Shown one piece after another: positions 1 to 7,039 of a stretch of 11,499 bases of DNA (within the stretch, counting starts at the first letter, position 1; each line of letters starts with the position of its first letter). The notes below the pieces were generated by a model. It saw only the letters and a program-made list of their open reading frames with translations, had not been told where the DNA came from and ran no database searches. Made by a program: the position numbers and the translations under genes. The DNA comes from Cellvibrionales bacterium UBA1963 (GTDB lineage: Bacteria; Pseudomonadota; Gammaproteobacteria; Pseudomonadales; UBA7434). Where the stretch lies: the NCBI GenBank assembly GCA_002336035.1, contig DDED01000060.1, positions 1-11,499 of the forward strand, given 5' to 3'.

Positions 1-835
1 TTTCATAAATAAAACCAACACGCTGCTGCTTAATCGATTCACCGGCATCTAAATCGATATTTTTTTGTCTCGCAGATCGTCTGTCGCTGGTTAATGTACC
101 GATGTTGACACCACCTGGATCGTTAGCAGTGGGCTGGTCGACAGAGTTGATGCTCACTTTTAATGTCGAACCATCGTCAAAGTTGTAACGTAACTTCGAG
201 TTAAATAAACGGCTTTTATGCTGGCTATGCCGGCGATATCCATCAATAGAAAGGTGGCTAAAACTGTTGCTGTAATCTAATTTATTTACATGACCACTAA
301 AACTGAGCTGATTTTTTCGATACCCATCACTCCCCAGAGCCAGACGAGATGAAAGGCCAGGCGCCTGGCTATTGAAGTCTGTGTTAATACTTATGACACC
401 GCCAGAAGCATTGCCGTAAAGGGATGAGCTTGCACCTCGAATGACTTCGATACTGCCGATAGAACCAATATCGATGCTGTCAATACTGCCTTGCCCGTCT
501 GCAAGCGTCGTTGGAATACCATCAACAATAATTTTAACACCACGAATTCCAAATGCTGCTCGTGCGCCAAAACCACGGATGGATATGCGTAAATCTTGAG
601 CAAAATTATAGCGATTTTGCATCACTAAGCCAGGTATAGAGTTCAACGACTCATCCAAGCCCAGTTGCGCTCGTGCTAGGCTAATTTGATTACGATCTAT
701 CTTATCGATAGCTATGGGGAGACGCATACTTTGTTCGGGTATCATCGTTGCCTCAATAATAACCTCTTCGATATTAGCGTATAGCGTCGATGGCAATAAA
801 ATTGCCGTTAGTGTTAAAGCGATTACTCTTTTCAT
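1..835 (-). CDS. TonB-dependent outer-membrane receptor, N-terminal part (C-terminus beyond window)
   Basis: The frame is open from an ATG at 835 to the left edge, giving the first 278 residues of a beta-barrel importer that should run to 600-800. Residues 1-20 form a signal peptide (MKR, a hydrophobic core, likely cleavage after LYA). A TonB-box-like EEVIIEA follows at 23-29. The plug domain comes next: SIPGLVMQN near 66-74, RGFGAR near 87-92, VDGIPTTLADGQG near 104-116, and the plug signature IEVIRGASSSLYGNASGGVI at 129-148. Early barrel strands begin after about residue 155. These features make an energised outer-membrane receptor clear. The substrate cannot be read; iron complexes are only the commonest case. 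I saw no convincing Fur box or cobalamin-type leader upstream. A possible -10 (TATACT on the minus strand, 918-923) lies 83 bases before the start, without a good -35. Confidence 0.93.
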   Translation of the reverse strand, partial: MKRVIALTLTAILLPSTLYANIEEVIIEATMIPEQSMRLPIAIDKIDRNQISLARAQLGLDESLNSIPGLVMQNRYNFAQDLRISIRGFGARAAFGIRGVKIIVDGIPTTLADGQGSIDSIDIGSIGSIEVIRGASSSLYGNASGGVISINTDFNSQAPGLSSRLALGSDGYRKNQLSFSGHVNKLDYSNSFSHLSIDGYRRHSQHKSRLFNSKLRYNFDDGSTLKVSINSVDQPTANDPGGVNIGTLTSDRRSARQKNIDLDAGESIKQQRVGFIYE

Positions 836-976
836 GGGTATTGTTATTCCGTATCATAAAAGGGAAACATTTGAAGTCATACGCACGGTGGGGCGGAACA
901 GACTTTAGGCGAGGGATAGTATAAAGATTTTTTATCTAAATAAACATTGCCAATCGTTAGGTCTTAATTATTTATA

Positions 977-1591
977 TTAGTCTTTATTGAGTTCTATAAT
1001 GACGGTGATTAAAGTAAGCGTTCTTGCAATACCAAACAAAAAGAATCCTCCAGCAATCCCCCATATGTTTGCGGCAAAATTCATTGGTTGAAACGCGACT
1101 ATTAAGAAATTACCTAGCAGAAAGTCGGGGAGTGATGCATAGTTTAGATCAATAAACAGCTTCAAAATCAGCAAACCCAACCACGCCAAAGAACGTCTCG
1201 TCCTTAAGACTGCGTATATAAATAAACCGTGCAAACCGGCAGTGAGTCCCAGCAGAATTTCAGTGTCTGGATGATAGAAAAACACACCATACGCAGAACT
1301 CATTATCGATGCGATAAGGACGATAAGCCACCATACAGATTTAAAAGCGTTGCTAAAGAAGTAGGCAATTAGCAGTAATGCGAGAACATTAATTGATAAC
1401 TGTTGGTAGGATTGAAAAACAATACCGTGGCTTATTGATTGCCACTGGTTGTGGTAAAAAGAAGAGCGTTCAAATTGCCAGATTGGCGTTAATGATTGGT
1501 CTAAAGATAACAACAGTACACCAGCGATGAACATTGCCAACGCTAGATTCAAATGAAAGTGAGTGGCTGAATTAAGCAAAGATTTGAGCAT
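977..1591 (-). CDS. Rhomboid/rhombosortase-like integral membrane protein, probably catalytically inactive
   Basis: A 204-residue protein with about six hydrophobic segments (near 14-30, 66-80, 85-102, 112-130, 136-150 and 160-198). Length and layout resemble rhombosortases, the small rhomboid proteases that process GlyGly-CTERM proteins. The segment GLTAGLHGLF at 115-124 lines up with the rhomboid GLSGxLHG box, but the nucleophile Ser is Thr117. The late helix AANIWGIAGG at 173-182 lines up with AHLxGAxxG, but the catalytic His is Asn175. The usual His-rich stretch after W50 also has no His at the expected places (F59, Q64). LHG and the small-residue packing of the last helix are kept. The protein therefore looks like a rhomboid fold without the Ser-His dyad. 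The family call is from remembered motifs. The reading frame is intact, and the ATG at 1591 has only a weak GGGG ribosome site. It lies 141 bases before the receptor gene on the same strand. Confidence 0.6.
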   Translation of the reverse strand: MLKSLLNSATHFHLNLALAMFIAGVLLLSLDQSLTPIWQFERSSFYHNQWQSISHGIVFQSYQQLSINVLALLLIAYFFSNAFKSVWWLIVLIASIMSSAYGVFFYHPDTEILLGLTAGLHGLFIYAVLRTRRSLAWLGLLILKLFIDLNYASLPDFLLGNFLIVAFQPMNFAANIWGIAGGFFLFGIARTLTLITVIIELNKD

Positions 1592-1768
1592 AAAAGGTTT
1601 ACCCCATCAATGAGGACATTCTATCAAATTGTCGGCCAAAAAAAATGTCGATTTATTGATCAAAGGGGGCTCACAATCACTCGTATGGCATCTTTATAAG
1701 GCCAGAAGAAGATAAGTTAGCATTTGATACACTGATGTTTTGCGATAGCGAGCATAAGTGTTTGAATA

Positions 1769-1845
1769 TGGCGCGCTTGGCAGGAGTCGAACCTGCGACC
1801 CCCTAGTTCGTAGCCAGGTACTCTATCCAGCTGAGCTACAAGCGC
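1769..1845 (-). tRNA. tRNA-Arg, anticodon ACG
   Basis: The minus strand folds into a full cloverleaf of 77 bases. The acceptor strand GCGCTTG pairs perfectly with CAAGCGC. The D arm is GCTC/GAGT, and the D loop carries the A20 used by arginyl-tRNA synthetase. The anticodon stem CCTGG/CTAGG has one G-T pair, and the loop is CTACGAA, so the anticodon is ACG. The variable region is GGGTC, and the T arm is GCAGG-TTCGACT-CCTGC. The discriminator is G and the CCA end is encoded. In bacteria A34 of this tRNA is changed to inosine by TadA, whose gene lies at 11014-11490. No clear terminator follows it. Confidence 0.97.
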
Positions 1846-1879
1846 GTGTCATTGTCCAACCACGTTCGCAGGTTGGAAG

Positions 1880-1914
1880 CGGCGTACTATAAAGAACCTA
1901 TCTCCCTAGGTCAA
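1880..1914 (-). promoter_or_regulatory. Sigma-70 promoter of tRNA-Arg
   Basis: On the minus strand TTGACC (1914-1909) is separated by exactly 17 bases from TATAGT (1891-1886), each one or two mismatches from consensus. A GC-rich stretch CGCCGC (1885-1880) follows, the discriminator typical of stringently controlled stable-RNA promoters. Transcription would start near 1879, giving a leader of about 34 bases before the tRNA. A 6-bp inverted repeat (CCAACC at 1856-1861, GGTTGG at 1871-1876) lies within that leader region. It may be a processing hairpin. Confidence 0.85.
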
Positions 1915-2165
1915 CCTCAACAGGCTCGAAGAATTGACGGTTCGGTTGCATGAGAGTAAGGTTTTGTTGGTTTTCTTTGAAAATAAATGGCTTTCTTGTA
2001 AGTATCTTCATCGTGCTACTAAAGTAAGGTATATTCATAAAAATGATCACGTCGTATTTATGTACGGTATATCCATTGAACGGACCAATTTATGATTAAC
2101 CATTCTCATGGATCAGTAAGTGGTTACTTTAGTGTTTATTCATCATATTGACAAAGGGTTTGATT
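1915..2165. other. Intergenic stretch upstream of the short-chain dehydrogenase
   Basis: Together with the tRNA promoter, about 320 bases here carry no convincing gene. There is a weak candidate plus-strand promoter: a -10 TATATT at 2030-2035 with a poor TTCATC at 2007-2012, spacing 17. Nested inverted repeats lie just before the dehydrogenase: CCAT/ATGG (2100-2103 and 2108-2111) inside TAACCA/TGGTTA (2097-2102 and 2121-2126). They could be an operator, but are short enough to be chance. A 25-codon frame from ATG 1950 has no ribosome site and was not called. Confidence 0.35.
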
Positions 2166-3026
2166 ATGACTGAGAAAAATTGTTTATTAACGGGAGCTAC
2201 CAGTGGTATTGGTCAAGCGGCTGCCATTGCGTTGGCAAAGAATGGCTACCGACTCTTTTTAGTTGCGCGCAATGCAACAAAGGCATCCGCTACGGAGCAG
2301 CTCATACGCCTTAAAGTAAAAGGAGCCAGCATTCATTGGTTAATGGGCGATCTGTCCAGCCTCAGCGATGTTAAAAATATTGCTACTGAGTTTTTATCGT
2401 TAGACTGCCAGCTTGATTTGCTCTTTTTGAATGCAGGCGTTACGTGTAACACGCGCTGTTGCTCACAAGACGGTTATGAAATGATGTTTGCAGTGAATCA
2501 TCTGGCACCTTTTACTCTTACACATTTATTGATGAATAAGTTAATTGACGGTGAGCATGACACCCGTGTGGTCATTACTGCATCAGGGGCCTACAATTTT
2601 GTGAATGGCTTAGACATGGATGACTTAAATGCTGAACAAAGTTATGGCGTCATGAAAACCTATGGTCGTTCTAAGCTAGCCAATATACTCTTTACTCGTA
2701 GTCTTAACGAAAAGCTGTCGGCTAAAGCAAAAACAAAACGAATCTCAGTCAATTGCTTTCACCCTGGTTTCGTTGGCACCAACTTAGGCACTCAAACAAC
2801 GATGGGTAAGGTGGTCATGCGTCTGATCAAGCCTTTCTCTAGAAACAGTGCTAAAGGGGCAGATACAGGACTTTTTCTTGCGTTAGAAGAGTCAATGGAA
2901 AATAGCGGCGGGTATTATTACAACCGCCAAAATAAAAAGTTGCCTTTTTATGCTAGAGATCCTGAAACTGCGGCCGCATTATGGGAAAAAAGTTGTAGTT
3001 TCGCTAATGTGGACGTTGATCAATAA
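2166..3026 (+). CDS. Short-chain dehydrogenase/reductase (SDR family, retinol-dehydrogenase-like)
   Basis: A 286-residue cytosolic NAD(P)-dependent oxidoreductase with a Rossmann fold. The nucleotide-binding motif TGATSGIG is at 9-16, VARN at 33-36 follows the second strand, and GDLSS at 61-65 carries the acidic residue near adenine. LNAG at 88-91 stands for the family's NNAG. N111 (VNHLAPF), S140 (TASGAY), Y166 and K170 (YGRSK) form the catalytic tetrad, and HPG is at 199-201. The pattern VNHLAPF...YGRSKLANILF is typical of the subgroup with retinol dehydrogenases and WWOX-like proteins, so the substrate is not predictable. I chose ATG 2166 because AAAGGG at 2153-2158 sits 7 bases before it. 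A TTG at 2148 would add six residues but has no ribosome site. It stands alone on its strand between two long gaps, so it is probably monocistronic. Confidence 0.88.
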   Translation: MTEKNCLLTGATSGIGQAAAIALAKNGYRLFLVARNATKASATEQLIRLKVKGASIHWLMGDLSSLSDVKNIATEFLSLDCQLDLLFLNAGVTCNTRCCSQDGYEMMFAVNHLAPFTLTHLLMNKLIDGEHDTRVVITASGAYNFVNGLDMDDLNAEQSYGVMKTYGRSKLANILFTRSLNEKLSAKAKTKRISVNCFHPGFVGTNLGTQTTMGKVVMRLIKPFSRNSAKGADTGLFLALEESMENSGGYYYNRQNKKLPFYARDPETAAALWEKSCSFANVDVDQ

Positions 3027-3254
3027 GTTACTAGCTCGACCGCGTTCTTCACATAACGGTGGTATCTGTTCGCACGCCTACCAGGGAGCGCTTTGAATAC
3101 CAGAACCAATGTTGCCTTACACTTTAACTTTAGCGCCTGGATGAAATACAGTCAATTTTACCTTGTAAAAAGAATGTAAAATAGAGCAGGTAATTAATCG
3201 CATGCTGTTCATTTCCGTTTTAACCGTCGAAATCATCAACTTTCTTTGTCAGCG
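3027..3254. other. Intergenic region between the SDR gene and the htpG promoter
   Basis: No gene is seen. Just after the SDR stop an imperfect hairpin can form (3039-3046 ACCGCGTT with 3055-3063 AACGGTGGT, 8-base loop, one internal mismatch). It lacks a T run, so it is a poor terminator candidate. At 3156-3170 there is a perfect 6-bp inverted repeat, TTTTAC-ctt-GTAAAA, and GTAAAA recurs at 3176-3181. This could be a small operator, but nothing ties it to a regulator. Confidence 0.3.
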
Positions 3255-3282
3255 CTTGAAATATCCAATTTTGCCGCCATAT
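3255..3282 (+). promoter_or_regulatory. Sigma-32 (RpoH) heat-shock promoter of htpG
   Basis: CTTGAA at 3255-3260 (extended to CTTGAAA) is followed after 14 bases by CGCCATAT at 3275-3282. The sigma-32 consensus is CTTGAA, 13-17 bases, CCCCATNT, so the -35 is perfect and the -10 has one mismatch. A start near 3289 gives a leader of about 65 bases to htpG. HtpG belongs to the heat-shock regulon in enteric bacteria, so site and gene agree. Confidence 0.8.
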
Positions 3283-3353
3283 GATGATAAGTTAATGGTT
3301 TTTCCCGCTTAATCGCCACCCATATTGATTAATTTTAAATTATAGAGGTCGAA

Positions 3354-5306
3354 ATGACAGACACCACCCCAAACACTCCCGCTGATGAGTCCAAAGAAAC
3401 AATGGGCTTTCAGGCTGAAGCAAAGCAACTTCTCCAACTTATGATTCATTCGTTATACAGCAACAAAGAAATCTTTCTTCGCGAGCTGATATCGAATGCC
3501 TCCGACGCGGCGGATAAACTTCGCTTTGAAGCGTTGAATGATAATGCCCTGCTTGAGGGAGGCGCAGATTTAGCCATTAAAATTGAGTTTGATAAAGAAA
3601 ACAATACTGTCACGATCAGTGACAACGGCATTGGCATGTCTAAGCAAGAAGTGATTAACAATTTAGGTACGATAGCTAAGTCTGGGACAGCAGAATTCCT
3701 TAAAAACATGACTGGCGACCAGCAACAAGACAGCCAATTAATTGGGCAATTTGGTGTTGGATTTTATTCAGCATTCATTGTCGCTGATCGTGTCGAGGTG
3801 CTTACCCGCCGAGCGGGTTCTGATAACAGTGATGGCATTTATTGGGAATCGACAGGCGATGCTGATTTTAGTATTGCAGACGTTGAGAAAGTTGAAAAAG
3901 GAACGACGGTTATTCTTCATCTGAGAGATGAAGAAAATGACTTTGCTGACAGCTGGCGATTAAAAAGTATCGTAAAGAAATATTCCGATCATATTGCTAT
4001 TCCAGTAATGATGCTCAAAGAGTCAGCGCCAGTAATGCCAGATGAAGAAGGCGGTGATGTAGAACAGAATGTTGACCTTGAACCAGAATTTGAAGCGGTG
4101 AATGACGCGACAGCACTTTGGACCCGGGCGCGCAGTGACGTTTCTGATGCTGAATACAATGAATTTTATAAATCGATTTCACACGACTTTGAAGATCCCA
4201 TTAAATGGAGTCATAACAAAGTTGAAGGTAAATTTGAATACACCAGTTTACTCTATATCCCCCAAAAAGCACCGTTTGACTTATGGAACCGAGACAGCGC
4301 TAGGGGACTTAAGCTCTATGTCCAGCGAACGTTTATTATGGACGACGCTGAACAATTTCTGCCTATTTACCTTCGTTTCATAAAGGGTGTTATTGATTCA
4401 AATGACCTGCCATTAAATGTCTCTCGTGAAATATTACAGCAAGACAGTACGACTGAAAGTATGCGATCTGCGTTAACCAAGCGTGTTCTTGATATGCTAG
4501 AAAAAATGGCAAAAAATTCTCCCGAAGATTATGCCAATTTTTGGACTGCTTTTGGCAGTGTATTAAAAGAGGGGCCTGCTGAAGATACGGCCAATAAAGA
4601 AAAAATAGCAAAATTGCTACGCTTCTCAACCACTCATAATAATACTACAGAACAAATTGAGTCTTTTGAAGGTTACGTTTCGAGAATGAAAGAAGGCCAA
4701 GAAAAAATTTATTATGTTGCTGCTGAGAACTTTTCTACCGCAAAGAATAGCCCGTATTTAGAAGTGTTCACCAAAAAAGGCGTCGAGGTTTTATTGCTGC
4801 ATGATCGTATTGATGATTGGTTGATGAGTCATATGATGGACTTTGATGGCAAACCGCTTCAAGATGTCGCAAAAGGAGAGCTAGACCTTGGTCAGCTTGA
4901 TAATGAAGACGACAAAAAAGAGCAAGAAGAGATTACTGAGCAAAATAAGGATCTTGTTGAGCGAGTAAACACCGTTTTATCGGATTACGTAGAGTCTGTT
5001 CGTGTGACTAACCGGCTTACAGAGTCACCTGCTTGCCTCGTTGTTGGAGATCACGATATGGGTGCTCAAATGCGACGAATAATGGAAGCCGCAGGTCAGG
5101 ATTTGCCACCCACCAAGCCTATTTTGGAGCTTAATCCTGCCCATCCTTTAGTCCTGAAATTGAATGATGAATCCGATGAAGATCGGTTTGCGGAGCTTGG
5201 TCGTTTGTTGTTTGATCAGGCAGCATTAGCCGCAGGTGATAGTCTTGACGATCCAGCAAGTTTTGTTGCTCGTTTAAATAAGTTACTGCTTGAATTAAGT
5301 GCTTAG
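3354..5306 (+). CDS. htpG: Molecular chaperone HtpG (bacterial Hsp90)
   Basis: A 650-residue cytosolic ATP-dependent chaperone, slightly longer than the 624 residues of E. coli HtpG. The extra length includes about 13 polar residues at the N-terminus. The GHKL ATPase domain (about 16-245) shows ELISNASDA at 44-52 (catalytic E44, N48), DNGIGM at 90-95, LGTIAKSGT at 104-112 and GQFGVGFYSAFIVAD at 131-145. The middle domain carries SNDLPLNVSRE at 349-359, whose Arg358 contacts the ATP gamma-phosphate. The C-terminal dimerisation domain ends in LLLELSA. An acidic, lysine-rich stretch near 510-535 links middle and C-terminal parts. The ATG at 3354 follows AGAGGT (3344-3349). The sigma-32 promoter just upstream indicates heat-shock control. 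The gene appears to be a single transcription unit. Confidence 0.98.
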   Translation: MTDTTPNTPADESKETMGFQAEAKQLLQLMIHSLYSNKEIFLRELISNASDAADKLRFEALNDNALLEGGADLAIKIEFDKENNTVTISDNGIGMSKQEVINNLGTIAKSGTAEFLKNMTGDQQQDSQLIGQFGVGFYSAFIVADRVEVLTRRAGSDNSDGIYWESTGDADFSIADVEKVEKGTTVILHLRDEENDFADSWRLKSIVKKYSDHIAIPVMMLKESAPVMPDEEGGDVEQNVDLEPEFEAVNDATALWTRARSDVSDAEYNEFYKSISHDFEDPIKWSHNKVEGKFEYTSLLYIPQKAPFDLWNRDSARGLKLYVQRTFIMDDAEQFLPIYLRFIKGVIDSNDLPLNVSREILQQDSTTESMRSALTKRVLDMLEKMAKNSPEDYANFWTAFGSVLKEGPAEDTANKEKIAKLLRFSTTHNNTTEQIESFEGYVSRMKEGQEKIYYVAAENFSTAKNSPYLEVFTKKGVEVLLLHDRIDDWLMSHMMDFDGKPLQDVAKGELDLGQLDNEDDKKEQEEITEQNKDLVERVNTVLSDYVESVRVTNRLTESPACLVVGDHDMGAQMRRIMEAAGQDLPPTKPILELNPAHPLVLKLNDESDEDRFAELGRLLFDQAALAAGDSLDDPASFVARLNKLLLELSA

Positions 5307-5335
5307 CAACAGGGGAGTGGTGTCAGGATCTTCCG

Positions 5336-5371
5336 CTGAATAGTATGATCTTTTATGGTTATATTATTCAG
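5336..5371. repeat. 11-bp inverted repeat between htpG and gpsA
   Basis: The arms 5336-5346 (CTGAATAGTAT) and 5361-5371 (ATATTATTCAG) pair over 11 positions with one G-T, around a 14-base loop. It begins 30 bases after the htpG stop and ends 80 bases before gpsA. The stem is AT-rich and no T run follows, so it is not a standard intrinsic terminator. It may be an mRNA 3'-end hairpin or a dyad operator. Confidence 0.5.
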
Positions 5372-5451
5372 TAGCGTCTTGAGTTTATTACTCCTACCGA
5401 TTTATGCGGTTAAAATGACTGGTTAACCTCATCGGGTATAAGGTAAATCAC

Positions 5452-6474
5452 ATGAAAAAAGCATTAAAAATTGCAGTGCTTGGCGGAGGTAGCTTTGGCA
5501 CCACACTGTGTAACCTAATCGCCGAGGGTGGTTCACATCCGACATTATGGCTTCGTAGTCAAGAGCGAGCTGATGAAATAAATCGAGAGCATCGAAATAG
5601 TTATTACCTTGCAGACTTTCAATTAAATCCAAAGGTTCAAGCTACAACCGATATCGAGCAAGCGGTATCTTGTGCGCATATCGTTTTTGTTGCCGTTCCT
5701 AGTCATTCATGCCGTTCAGTGAGTCAGCAAATAGCAAATTTTCTACCCCCTGAAGCGATGGTGGTGAGTGTCACCAAAGGCATCGAAACTGCTGAGTTTA
5801 AGTTGATGAGCCAAGTCCTTAAAGAAGAGTTATCGAACAATGCTATTGGTGTTTTAAGCGGTCCCAACTTAGCCATTGAAATTGTTCAAAGACAGTTGAC
5901 CGGTACCGTTATTGCTAGTGAGAGTAATCAGTTAATTGAAACTGTTCAAGCAGTTTTACAAAGCAACTACTTTAGGGTGTATTCCAGTCGAGATATTTTT
6001 GGCGTAGAGTTGGGTGGTGCGCTTAAAAATATCTATGCCATCATTTCAGGAATGGCGGCAGCAATGAAGCTCGGTGATAATACCAAGGCGATGTTAATGA
6101 CTCGAAGTCTAGCAGAAATGAGTCGTTTTGCTGTGAGCATGGGAGCAAATCCGTTGACCTTTTTAGGTTTAGCTGGTGTTGGTGATCTTATTGTGACGTG
6201 CTCTTCGTCGCTTTCAAGAAATTATCAGGTTGGGTATGCCATCGGTAATGGCCAAACGCTGCAGGAGGCAACAGAACAATTAGGCCAAGTTGCTGAGGGT
6301 GTTAATACACTAAAGCTCGTTGTTAATAAGGCTAATGATAATAACATTTATATGCCGTTAGCTTCAGGTCTTTTCGATATTATTTTTAAAGAGGTTAGTG
6401 TTGCTTGCATGGTAGAGCAGCTAATGATGGGCGAACAAAGTCAAGATGTAGAGTTTCTGATTCATCAAGAGTAA
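5452..6474 (+). CDS. gpsA: Glycerol-3-phosphate dehydrogenase [NAD(P)+]
   Basis: This 340-residue cytosolic enzyme reduces dihydroxyacetone phosphate to sn-glycerol 3-phosphate, the backbone precursor of membrane phospholipids. The N-terminal Rossmann domain has IAVLGGGSFGTTL at 7-19 (GxGxxG type). AVPSHSCR at 81-88, SVTKGIE at 106-112 (K109) and LSGPNLAIEI at 135-144 are all GpsA signatures. The C-terminal helical domain has GGALKNIYAI at 188-197 (catalytic K192), GLAGVGDLIVTC at 239-250 and SRNYQVG at 255-261, the last binding the phosphate of the substrate. Length matches the family (339 in E. coli). The ATG at 5452 is preceded by a modest TAAGGT. The sixA start lies 9 bases past its stop, so the two are probably co-transcribed. 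Confidence 0.97.
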   Translation: MKKALKIAVLGGGSFGTTLCNLIAEGGSHPTLWLRSQERADEINREHRNSYYLADFQLNPKVQATTDIEQAVSCAHIVFVAVPSHSCRSVSQQIANFLPPEAMVVSVTKGIETAEFKLMSQVLKEELSNNAIGVLSGPNLAIEIVQRQLTGTVIASESNQLIETVQAVLQSNYFRVYSSRDIFGVELGGALKNIYAIISGMAAAMKLGDNTKAMLMTRSLAEMSRFAVSMGANPLTFLGLAGVGDLIVTCSSSLSRNYQVGYAIGNGQTLQEATEQLGQVAEGVNTLKLVVNKANDNNIYMPLASGLFDIIFKEVSVACMVEQLMMGEQSQDVEFLIHQE

Positions 6475-6483
6475 ACGGTAGCC

Positions 6484-6999
6484 ATGAGCAAAGTGATAAC
6501 GATTCTTCGCCATGGTGAGGCTGAGTCAAGCAGTGATATTGATTATAATAGGGCCCTTACTGAGAGAGGTTTACTCGGGTGCTTCTCAGCGGCTAAAGCA
6601 CTGGTTGATTTTATGCCGCGCAATCATTCATTGGATGCTCTTTATCATAGTCCCTTCATAAGAACCACGCAGACTGCCCACAATTTTGCTCACTATTTTT
6701 CCTCTCAGGTCAATACTCTAATTCCTACCTGTTCGCCGACCGACTATCTTTTGGGGCATGCCGAGCCAGTCGAAATTGGACGCTGGCTTGATACTTTAAC
6801 AGCGAACAATATTTTACTAATCAGTCACCAGCCGCTAGTATCAAACTTGGCTGCATGGTTAGTCGACGGTTTAAGGGGTTCTCAGTATAGCGACACAAGG
6901 CACGACTTTTATCCAGCTAGCATGATAATTATTGAAGCCGATTTTATAAGCCAAGGGTGTGGTGTTATAAAATTGATACACCATTTTAATCAGGTTTAA
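6484..6999 (+). CDS. sixA: Phosphohistidine phosphatase SixA
   Basis: A 171-residue protein of the histidine phosphatase (phosphoglycerate-mutase-like) superfamily, close to the 161 residues of E. coli SixA. The catalytic RHGE is at 9-12 (His10 takes the phosphate). R60 in HSPFIRTTQTA (55-65) binds phosphate, and the second catalytic His is H115 in LLISHQP (111-117). The early DYNRALTERG (20-29) is the usual SixA loop. There is no cap-domain insertion, in keeping with a phosphatase that acts on phosphohistidine in proteins. In E. coli SixA acts on the phosphotransferase NPr; no partner is visible here. It sits 9 bases after gpsA and 40 bases before the hydrolase. Confidence 0.9.
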   Translation: MSKVITILRHGEAESSSDIDYNRALTERGLLGCFSAAKALVDFMPRNHSLDALYHSPFIRTTQTAHNFAHYFSSQVNTLIPTCSPTDYLLGHAEPVEIGRWLDTLTANNILLISHQPLVSNLAAWLVDGLRGSQYSDTRHDFYPASMIIIEADFISQGCGVIKLIHHFNQV

Positions 7000-7039
7000 T
7001 AATTATTTTTAGAGCAATAAAATCACCAGGGATGTTGCA

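Noticed and set aside
391..908. Open frames antisense to, or overlapping the start of, the TonB-dependent receptor (391-603 minus, 714-908 plus)
   Set aside because: The receptor frame (minus, 835 to the edge) has a signal peptide and plug motifs throughout. The others show no family features and are shadows.
836..976. Possible riboswitch or Fur box before the TonB-dependent receptor
   Set aside because: No cobalamin-box-like segment and no repeated GATAAT-type Fur pattern. Only a lone TATACT without a -35 is present.
1769..1845. tRNA-Arg as an attachment site for an integrated element
   Set aside because: No integrase gene and no second copy of the tRNA 3' end seen in the window.
1950..2027. 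25-codon hydrophobic frame MRVRFCWF... in the gap before the SDR gene
   Set aside because: No ribosome site and no supporting context; short hydrophobic frames are common in A/T-rich gaps.
3446..4629. Open frames inside htpG on either strand (3446-3709 minus, 3742-3924 plus, 4102-4383 plus, 4390-4629 minus)
   Set aside because: htpG is continuous and fully conserved over this stretch. The alternative frames have no recognisable content or ribosome sites.
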